Part shown: positions 5,087-9,680 of the stretch, in pieces
Numbering within the stretch: position 1 is the stretch's first letter
How the letters are laid out: each line of letters begins with the position of its first letter
Assembly (NCBI GenBank): GCA_041495845.1
Contig: JBGQDM010000115.1
Coordinates: 1 to 9,680, forward strand
DNA: 9,680 nt
From: JBGQDM01 sp041495845
GTDB taxonomy: Bacteria > Acidobacteriota > Terriglobia > Terriglobales > Acidobacteriaceae
Direction: 5' to 3'
Notes under the pieces: generated by a model
What the model was told of the DNA's origin: nothing
The model's database searches: none
Seen by the model: only the letters and a program-made list of their open reading frames with translations
Program-made: the position numbers and the translations under genes

Positions 5087-6445
5087 ATGACGACTAAGAC
5101 TCTCGCGATTGGTCCCAAGATCAAGACTGCGCTGCCCGGACCGAACGCCCAGCGCGTGCTGGCGGGCGATGCGAAGTACATTTCTCCGTCTTACACCCGC
5201 TCCTACCCACTGGTGGCCAAACGCGGCCGCGCCGTGGTCATTGAAGATGTGGATGGCAACGAGTTCCTCGACTTTTCCGCCGGCATCGCGGTGACTTCCA
5301 CCGGCCATTGCCATCCCCAGGTGGTGAGCGCAATCCAGAAACAGGCGGCCGAACTGATCCACATGTCAGGAACGGATTTCTACTATCCCAGCATGGTGGA
5401 ACTGGCGGAGCGCTTGTCGAAGATCGCGCCCATGCCGGGGCCGCACCGCATTTACTACGGCAACTCCGGAGCGGAAGCGGTCGAGTGCGCCCTTAAACTG
5501 GCGCGCTACCACACCAAGCGGCAGAACGTGATCGCGTTCCTGGGCGCTTTCCACGGCCGCACCATGGGCGCGCTTTCGCTCACCGCCTCCAAGCCGCAAC
5601 AAAAGCGCCGCTTCGGGCCGATGGTTCCCGGGGTCACGCATGTGCGCTATCCCGATGTGTATCGCGGCTGCAGCGGCGGGCCCCAGGACCACGAGGCGTT
5701 TGCTCTCGGCTGTGCCCGCTTCATCGAAGAAAAACTCTTCAAGACCAGCCTGCCGCCCGAGGAAGTGGCTGCGATTTTTGTCGAGCCCATTCAGGGTGAA
5801 GGGGGCTACGTTGTCGCTCCTTCCAGCTTCATGCAAGAACTGCGCCGCATCTGCGATCGTCACGGCATCCTGCTGGTGGTGGACGAAGTGCAGAGCGGCA
5901 TCGGCCGTACCGGTAAGTGGTGGGCGGTGGAGCACACCGGCGTCGAGCCCGACATCGTCTGCATGGCCAAGGGGATTGCCTCCGGCATGCCCCTCGGCGT
6001 CACCATGTCGCGGGCGCAGATCATGGACTGGGTCCCCGGTTCGCATGCGTCAACCTTCGGCGGCAACCCAGTTTGCATCGCGGCTGCGCTGGCCACGCTG
6101 GACGTAATTGAGCAGGAAGGTCTGCTCAAGAACGCGCACGAAGTCGGCAACCACATGCTCAAGCGCATGGCGGACTGGCCGGCCAAGTTCAAGCATGTGG
6201 GGGATGTGCGCGGCCGCGGCTTGATGCTGGGCGTGGACATCGTGAAAGACCGGAAGACCAAGGAATACGCCCACGACGAGCGCGATCGCATTGTCGAACT
6301 CGCCTTCGAACGGGGTGTCCTGTTCCTCGGATGCGGCCCCAGCACGATTCGTCTGGCGCCCCCGCTGATCGTCACCCGTGAAGAAGCCGACGTGGCCTTG
6401 GATATTCTCGAAGACTCCATCGCGACGTTTGAAAAGGGTAAGTAG
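5087..6445 (+). CDS. class III PLP aminotransferase (GABA/acetylornithine aminotransferase family; possible amino-acid racemase)
   Basis: This 452-residue cytosolic fold-type I PLP enzyme is complete. Cofactor-site motifs are in order: GNSGAEA at 125-131 (phosphate binding), FHGRT at 155-159, VEPIQGEGG at 232-240, D266-E-V-Q (D266 pairs with the PLP ring nitrogen), the Schiff-base K295 in CMAKG, S322-T-F-G-G-N at 322-327, and R422 in IRLAPPL (substrate carboxylate). It would transfer an amino group from an omega-amino acid such as GABA or an ornithine derivative to a keto acid. The lead PGPNAQRVLAGDAKY...PSYTR (17-38) resembles the archaeal group that includes both omega-aminotransferases and amino-acid racemases, so the reaction is open. 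The ATG at 5087 is set by GAGGAGG six nt upstream; a TTG at 5072 lies in the same frame but sits at the ribosome site. No other GABA-shunt or arginine gene is adjacent; EamA exporters flank it. Confidence 0.94.
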   Translation: MTTKTLAIGPKIKTALPGPNAQRVLAGDAKYISPSYTRSYPLVAKRGRAVVIEDVDGNEFLDFSAGIAVTSTGHCHPQVVSAIQKQAAELIHMSGTDFYYPSMVELAERLSKIAPMPGPHRIYYGNSGAEAVECALKLARYHTKRQNVIAFLGAFHGRTMGALSLTASKPQQKRRFGPMVPGVTHVRYPDVYRGCSGGPQDHEAFALGCARFIEEKLFKTSLPPEEVAAIFVEPIQGEGGYVVAPSSFMQELRRICDRHGILLVVDEVQSGIGRTGKWWAVEHTGVEPDIVCMAKGIASGMPLGVTMSRAQIMDWVPGSHASTFGGNPVCIAAALATLDVIEQEGLLKNAHEVGNHMLKRMADWPAKFKHVGDVRGRGLMLGVDIVKDRKTKEYAHDERDRIVELAFERGVLFLGCGPSTIRLAPPLIVTREEADVALDILEDSIATFEKGK

Positions 6446-6518
6446 TGCGTTTGGAGACGAGTGCGCGAGGCTGACCGGCCACGCGTACTTCACGTCCGGG
6501 CACGACCATCAACCAAGA

Positions 6519-6541
6519 GGGACGGGCAGTTTGCCCGTCCC
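6519..6541 (+). terminator. perfect 9-bp hairpin after the aminotransferase gene
   Basis: GGGACGGGC (6519-6527), loop AGTTT, GCCCGTCCC (6533-6541). The stem is perfect and GC-only except for one A-T pair. It is followed by CTGTTTCTCTC, only partly T-rich, so it may be a weak intrinsic terminator or a mobile-type palindromic repeat. It lies 73 nt after the aminotransferase stop and ends 12 nt before the ATG of the next transporter. Confidence 0.55.
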
Positions 6542-6553
6542 CTGTTTCTCTCG

Positions 6554-7456
6554 ATGAAAATCTTCCTCACACCCCGCGTTCTGTTTGCACTGCTCTTCGC
6601 CGTCGTTTTCTGGGCTTCGGCGTTCGCGGGGATTCGCGCCGGCCTGCGCGCCTACTCTCCTGCTCAGTTGGCTGTCGTCCGCTTTGTGATCGCTTCCGCT
6701 GTGCTTGTCGTGTACGCCCGGGTCAGTCATTTTCGTCCACCTGCGCGGCGCGATCTTCCCAGTTTGGCGGTTGCCGCCTTTCTCGGCATCACCTACTACA
6801 ACCTGGCCCTGAACTACGGCGAGACTAAGGTGCCCGCCGGAACAGCCAGCCTGCTGATTGCATCCACGCCCATCTGGACTGCGATCTTTGCTGCGCTCGC
6901 CTTGCGCGAACGCCTGAGTCGCTGGGGCTGGAGTGGCATCCTGCTGAGCTTTGCCGGCGCCGGCCTGATTGCGCTCGGCGAAGGCCATGGCTTTCACCTC
7001 TCGCTCGAGGCGCTGGTGATTTTCTCTTCCTCGCTGGCGTCCGGTGCGTACATCGTGCAGCAGAAGCATTTCCTGGCCCGCTACAGCGCGCTCGAATTTA
7101 CGGCGTACTCCATCTGGATCGGTACCGCCCTGATGCTGCCACTGAGCGCTGGTTCGTGGCAGGCGTTGCACGCGGCACCCTGGCAGGCAACACTCGCCGT
7201 TGTTTACTTGGGCATATTCCCCGGAGCGCTCGCCTACGTTGCCTGGGCTTATGTACTCTCCCACGCTCCCGCTTCGCGCACGGCCAGCCTGCTTTACCTG
7301 ATTCCCGCGTTGGCCATCTTCATTGCCTGGGTATGGCTGGGGGAAGTGCCGAAAGCGCTGTCGCTGCTCGGAGGCGCTCTGGCGGTTGCGGGAGTGCTGG
7401 TGGTCAACCTGCTGGGCCGCCAACCCACCGAGAACAAAGTGCTGGCGGCCGCCTAA
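6554..7456 (+). CDS. EamA/DMT-superfamily transporter
   Basis: This inner-membrane protein of 300 residues has ten predicted helices in two EamA halves (about 9-141 and 153-287). Visible marks are FWASAFAGIRAGLRAYSP at 19-36 (the usual FWGSxF...R of helix 1), QLAVVRF at 38-44, LNYGETKVPAGTASLLIASTPIW at 86-108 and ALAYVAWAYVLSHAPASRTASLLYLIPA at 225-252, with a LGEVP acid near the end (262-266). These are export carriers for amino acids or similar compounds; the substrate is not predictable. The ATG at 6554 is chosen because it precedes helix 1 directly; the frame extends upstream to 6461 but through the hairpin and without family-like sequence. No Shine-Dalgarno is seen before 6554. It is on the same strand as the aminotransferase (108-nt gap), but the hairpin between them argues for at least partial separation. 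It is only distantly similar to the YedA-like protein. Confidence 0.93.
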   Translation: MKIFLTPRVLFALLFAVVFWASAFAGIRAGLRAYSPAQLAVVRFVIASAVLVVYARVSHFRPPARRDLPSLAVAAFLGITYYNLALNYGETKVPAGTASLLIASTPIWTAIFAALALRERLSRWGWSGILLSFAGAGLIALGEGHGFHLSLEALVIFSSSLASGAYIVQQKHFLARYSALEFTAYSIWIGTALMLPLSAGSWQALHAAPWQATLAVVYLGIFPGALAYVAWAYVLSHAPASRTASLLYLIPALAIFIAWVWLGEVPKALSLLGGALAVAGVLVVNLLGRQPTENKVLAAA

Positions 7457-7471
7457 GTCGCCGCCCCCAGA

Positions 7472-7500
7472 TTTTCGGCACACATCCACTTTCGTAGACT
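7472..7500 (+). promoter_or_regulatory. weak promoter candidate for yraN
   Basis: TTTTCG (7472-7477) and TAGACT (7495-7500) are 17 nt apart, with four of six matches in the -10 and a poor -35. Transcription would begin near 7507 and give a leader of about 54 nt containing the hairpin that covers the yraN ribosome site. Confidence 0.25.
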
Positions 7501-7523
7501 CGCTGCCGCCGGCCTTTTGCGCA

Positions 7524-7552
7524 AACCTCTAAGGTGCATTTCTAAAGAGGTT
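7524..7552 (+). promoter_or_regulatory. leader hairpin covering the yraN ribosome-binding site
   Basis: AACCTCT (7524-7530) is the exact reverse complement of AGAGGTT (7546-7552), with a 15-nt loop. The right arm contains the AGAGG that serves as Shine-Dalgarno for the ATG at 7561, so pairing would hide it. The stem is only 7 bp with a mid-size loop, so any effect would be modest; this is seen in sequence, and regulation is inferred. Confidence 0.35.
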
Positions 7553-7560
7553 GCCAACTG

Positions 7561-8007
7561 ATGCCAGCCCGCGTTACCCACCTCGTCATTCGCACCCTCG
7601 ACCGCTTTTTCCGTATTGGCACCGCCAACGCCGAAACCCCGCGCCACCTCCGCACCGGGCGTCGCGGTGAGGAAGACGCATTTTTCTATCTGGCGGATCG
7701 CGGTTACACGGTGGTCGGGCGAAATTTCCGCTCCCGCCGTCGTCGAGGCGAGATTGATCTCATCGCCTGGCAGGGCAACACCCTCTGTTTCATCGAGGTC
7801 AAGACCCGCACTACGCTCGACGTGAAGCCCGCCGAAGCCGCCGTGGACGCGCGCAAACAGCATGAACTGGCCGCCATGGCCCAGGAGTACCTGCGCCACG
7901 TTACCGGTGTGCCAGCTTACCGGTTTGATGTGGTCAGCGTTTTCTATCCCGCCCCCGAAGCCCGTCCCCAGATCGTGCTATTCAACAATGCCTTCGCGGT
8001 GCGATAG
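7561..8007 (+). CDS. yraN: YraN family (UPF0102) predicted endonuclease-fold protein
   Basis: This 148-residue protein has the restriction-endonuclease-like core of UPF0102: GRRGEEDAFFYLADRGYTVVGRNFR at 33-57, then GEIDLIA at 63-69 and the FIEVKTR at 77-83. Together these give the acidic/lysine set E37, D66, E79 and K81, followed by a conserved YRFDVVSVF at 120-128. The fold relates it to Holliday-junction resolvases and Mrr-type nucleases, but the cellular role of the family is not well settled. A basic, hydrophobic lead of about 30 residues (MPARVTHLVIRTLDRFF) is longer than the usual family start. The ATG at 7561 has AAGAGG about ten nt upstream. The stop (8005-8007) merges with the likely galT promoter, and galT starts 24 to 39 nt later on the same strand. 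Confidence 0.92.
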   Translation: MPARVTHLVIRTLDRFFRIGTANAETPRHLRTGRRGEEDAFFYLADRGYTVVGRNFRSRRRRGEIDLIAWQGNTLCFIEVKTRTTLDVKPAEAAVDARKQHELAAMAQEYLRHVTGVPAYRFDVVSVFYPAPEARPQIVLFNNAFAVR

Positions 8008-8010
8008 AAT
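8005..8010 (+). promoter_or_regulatory. candidate -10 box TAGAAT for galT, overlapping the yraN stop
   Basis: TAGAAT matches the -10 consensus at five of six positions, and its TAG is the yraN stop codon. A weak TTCAAC (7981-7986) is 18 nt upstream. Transcription would start near 8017, leaving a leader of 15 nt for GTG 8032 or 30 nt for TTG 8047. galT could then be made apart from yraN. Confidence 0.4.
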
Positions 8011-8031
8011 CTTTGTTGCGCACTCTGCTCC

Positions 8032-9081
8032 GTGGGGGCACCCGCATTGCCTGAATTAAGAAAAGACCCAATCGTTGGCCGCTGGGTCATCATTTCCACC
8101 GACCGCGCCAAGCGTCCCACTGATTTTGTCCGTGAGGGTTTCAAGCTCAAGGGCGGTTTTTGTCCCTTCTGTCCGGGCAACGAAAACAAGACTCCACCCG
8201 AAATCCAGGCCTACCGTCCGACCAATGGCGGCCCACCGCCGCAGCGGGACGGGCCCGGCTGGACCGTCCGCGTGGTTCCCAACAAATTTCCCGCGCTCGG
8301 CATTGAAGGCAATCTCGACCGCATGGCCGAGGGCATGTTCGACAAGATGAACGGCATTGGCGCCCACGAAGTCATTATCGAGACTCCGGACCACAGTGCC
8401 ACTCTCTCCAGCCTGCCGCTAAAGCGCATTGAAGACGTCCTCTGGGCCTTTCGCGACCGCATCCTCGATCTCAAGAAAGACCGGCGCTTCAAGTACGTGC
8501 TCATTTTCAAGAACCATGGCGAGTCCGCCGGCGCATCGCTGGAGCACGCCCACGCCCAACTCATCGCCCTGCCTATTGTCCCCATTTATGTGGTGGAAGA
8601 AATCGATGGCGCCAAACAGTACTTCCTCTACAAAGAGCGTTGCGTCTTCTGTGATGTCATCCGGCAGGAAATCGACGCGGGCACGCGCGTAGTTTCCGAG
8701 AACAGCGACTTCCTCACCATTGCGCCCTATGCACCGCGGTTCCCGTTTGAAACCTGGATCTTGCCCAAACGCCACGAGTCCGCCTTCGAACATTCTTCTT
8801 CGCAGATGTTTGAAAGCCTGGCGCAGGCGCTCAAGACGCTGCTTATGAAAGCAGACCGCGTCCTCGACAATCCGCCCTACAACCTCGTCGTTCACACCTC
8901 GCCGGTGCAGGAACCGTCCAACGATTATTACCACTGGCACATAGAGTTCATGCCGAAGCTGACCAAGACGGCGGGTTTTGAGTGGGGCACGGGCTTCTAC
9001 ATCAACCCGACGCCGCCTGAGGAAGCTGCCCGGTTTTTGCGCGAAGCCAGCGTGGAAGAGCCGGCCACGGTAACAGGGTAG
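8032..9081 (+). CDS. galT: galactose-1-phosphate uridylyltransferase
   Basis: GalT exchanges UMP between UDP-glucose and galactose-1-phosphate through a uridylyl-histidine intermediate (Leloir pathway, cytosol). The protein is 349 residues from GTG 8032. It shows PELRKDPIVGRWVIIS at 7-22, the zinc-type C44-P-F-C47, VPNKFPAL at 82-89, H112 in GAHEVIIET, KNHGESAGASLEHAHAQL at 160-177 and, in the C-terminal half, C204-V-F-C207, LPKRHES at 244-250 and YYHWHIEFMP at 299-308. In H172-A-H174 the second histidine is the expected nucleophile; the E. coli enzyme has HPH, so H-A-H is a variant seen in the other GalT branch. The start is unsure: TTG at 8047 aligns with the usual MPELRKDP beginning, whereas GTG 8032 adds five residues; neither has a strong ribosome site (GGGGG precedes the TTG). 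No other galactose gene is adjacent. Confidence 0.93.
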   Translation: MGAPALPELRKDPIVGRWVIISTDRAKRPTDFVREGFKLKGGFCPFCPGNENKTPPEIQAYRPTNGGPPPQRDGPGWTVRVVPNKFPALGIEGNLDRMAEGMFDKMNGIGAHEVIIETPDHSATLSSLPLKRIEDVLWAFRDRILDLKKDRRFKYVLIFKNHGESAGASLEHAHAQLIALPIVPIYVVEEIDGAKQYFLYKERCVFCDVIRQEIDAGTRVVSENSDFLTIAPYAPRFPFETWILPKRHESAFEHSSSQMFESLAQALKTLLMKADRVLDNPPYNLVVHTSPVQEPSNDYYHWHIEFMPKLTKTAGFEWGTGFYINPTPPEEAARFLREASVEEPATVTG

Positions 9082-9115
9082 AGTACGTCCAGGGTGAGTT
9101 TTGAGGTTGCGTGGC

Positions 9116-9154
9116 GACGGCCGCCCTCGGCCGTCAGGCGGAGCACAGCTCCGC
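9116..9154. repeat. double-hairpin palindromic repeat (REP-like) in the galT/iscX convergent gap
   Basis: Two perfect stem-loops stand side by side: GACGGCCG (9116-9123), loop CCCT, CGGCCGTC (9128-9135); and GCGGAGC (9138-9144), loop ACA, GCTCCGC (9148-9154). There is no T-run on either side. In this position they could end transcription of both convergent genes or protect their 3' ends, but the paired short GC stems resemble dispersed palindromic elements. Copy number cannot be judged from this window. Confidence 0.6.
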
Positions 9155-9180
9155 AAGCGTTTCGGTTCGATGGTTGCGGG

Positions 9181-9402
9181 TCAGCCCTGCTGTTCCTGAA
9201 AGTCTTCGTGCCAGGCCATCTGGATCGCTTCCAGCTTGCCTTCATTCGACTTCTGCGGATCATCCTTGAAGTCGGGCAATTCCGTCACCCACTTGTGCAA
9301 GTCGGTGAAGCGCAGGGTGAGCGGGTCCACAGCGGGATGCGCCTCCGCCAGCAAAATTCCCAGATCTTCGGCATCGTCCCAGCTCAGCGGTCGTCCCATC
9401 AT
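9181..9402 (-). CDS. iscX: Fe-S cluster assembly protein IscX
   Basis: This small acidic protein of 73 residues (family usual about 66) has the IscX pattern throughout: LSWDDAEDLGILLAEAHPAVDPLTLRFTDLHKWV at 6-39, matching the family's W-[ST]-D...LRFTD[ML]H[QK]W, then LPDFKDDPQKSNEGKLEAIQMAW at 42-64. IscX binds the desulfurase IscS and ferrous iron and moderates cluster formation on IscU. The ATG at 9402 (or the next one at 9399) follows a weak GGGGA. It comes 53 nt after the ferredoxin gene on the same strand, the same order as fdx-iscX in the E. coli isc operon, and is likely the last gene of the unit; the double hairpin lies just beyond it. Confidence 0.93.
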   Translation of the reverse strand: MMGRPLSWDDAEDLGILLAEAHPAVDPLTLRFTDLHKWVTELPDFKDDPQKSNEGKLEAIQMAWHEDFQEQQG

Positions 9403-9455
9403 CAGTCCCCAGAAATGAATTCGGAGTCCTACAATTCGCCCATACCGGATGGCGT

Positions 9456-9680
9456 CTATCCGTGTTCTTCAGAAACATAGTTGCGGTTCCACGCCGGAAT
9501 TTCGACCACGATTTTGCCCGGCTTGGTGATCGCCACCTGGCAACCCAGACGCGAATTGAGTTGCAGGTCGGCCGCCATGTCCAGCTTGTCCGCTTCGTCA
9601 TCCTGCATTTCGGTCAGACACTCGGCGCCTTCCTTCACCCACACGTGGCAGGTGGTGCAGGCGCAGTTTCCGCCGCAGGC
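9456..9680 (-). CDS. fdx: ISC-type [2Fe-2S] ferredoxin, C-terminal part (5' end outside window)
   Basis: The 74 visible residues run from the cluster loop to the stop (TAG at 9458-9456). They begin ACGGNCACTTCHVWVKEG, with cluster ligands C2, C8 and C11 of the C-x5-C-x2-C loop, and the fourth ligand C47 in SRLGCQV. The middle LTEMQDDEADKLDMA and the end VVEIPAWNRNYVSEEHG match the adrenodoxin-like ISC ferredoxin of E. coli (Fdx) closely, so it should pass electrons to the IscS/IscU machinery. An extra cysteine (C6) sits in the loop, as in E. coli Fdx. The N-terminal ~35 residues and the start are beyond the right edge. A GTG at 9644 is in frame but lies inside the domain, so it is not a start. 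Other isc genes (hscA, hscB, iscU, iscS) would be expected further right. Confidence 0.95.
   Translation of the reverse strand, partial: ACGGNCACTTCHVWVKEGAECLTEMQDDEADKLDMAADLQLNSRLGCQVAITKPGKIVVEIPAWNRNYVSEEHG

Noticed and set aside
9094..9480. 128-codon plus-strand frame after galT
   Set aside because: Antisense to iscX and fdx and spans the double hairpin.
1..9680. Mobile element, CRISPR array, toxin-antitoxin or defence island
   Set aside because: No transposase, integrase, regularly spaced repeats, or defence-type genes are visible; all genes look like core or metabolic functions.

Overview
The window reads as an ordinary chromosomal stretch of a high-GC bacterium, most likely an acidobacterium (Terriglobia/Koribacter-like). 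This is inferred from the GC-rich codon use, from small GC hairpins between genes, and from a copy of the dispersed motif TGTCATCCTGAxCGAAGxGAAGGA at about 3634-3656, which I associate with acidobacterial and some other soil genomes. No phage, transposase, CRISPR, tRNA or rRNA is visible. Coding density is high, and nearly every gene belongs to a known family.

Layout. The left edge (2-412, +) is the C-terminal half of a LysR-type regulator. Three minus-strand genes follow: a dolichyl-phosphate-glucose-synthase-like family 2 glycosyltransferase (2014-2772), a COG2908 (LpxH/YbbF-like) metallophosphoesterase (1021-1851, GTG start) and a second family 2 glycosyltransferase (438-1184). The last two overlap by 164 nt in different frames, and a 12-bp tandem duplication sits beside the downstream start. 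These three look like a small glycolipid or cell-envelope group. A short divergent promoter region (2773-2922) separates them from a secreted protein of unknown function (2923-3606, +).

The middle holds a YedA-like EamA exporter (3695-4720, -), a 366-nt intergenic region with promoter-like boxes and a 16-nt-period direct repeat (4721-5086), a class III PLP aminotransferase of the GABA/acetylornithine/amino-acid-racemase group (5087-6445, +), and a second EamA transporter (6554-7456, +) preceded by a perfect 9-bp hairpin. Two amino-acid-exporter-type proteins around one amino-acid enzyme suggest, but do not prove, linked amino-acid metabolism.

The right part holds yraN (7561-8007, +), galT (8032 or 8047 to 9081, +) with a likely promoter inside the yraN stop, a double-hairpin repeat (9116-9154) in the convergent gap, and the tail of an ISC iron-sulfur operon on the minus strand: iscX (9181-9402) and the C-terminal part of the ISC [2Fe-2S] ferredoxin fdx (9456-9680, running off the edge).

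I found no convincing new multi-gene system. The items most worth checking are the out-of-frame gene overlap at 1021-1184, the unknown secreted protein, the true reaction of the aminotransferase, and the intergenic repeats and hairpins.
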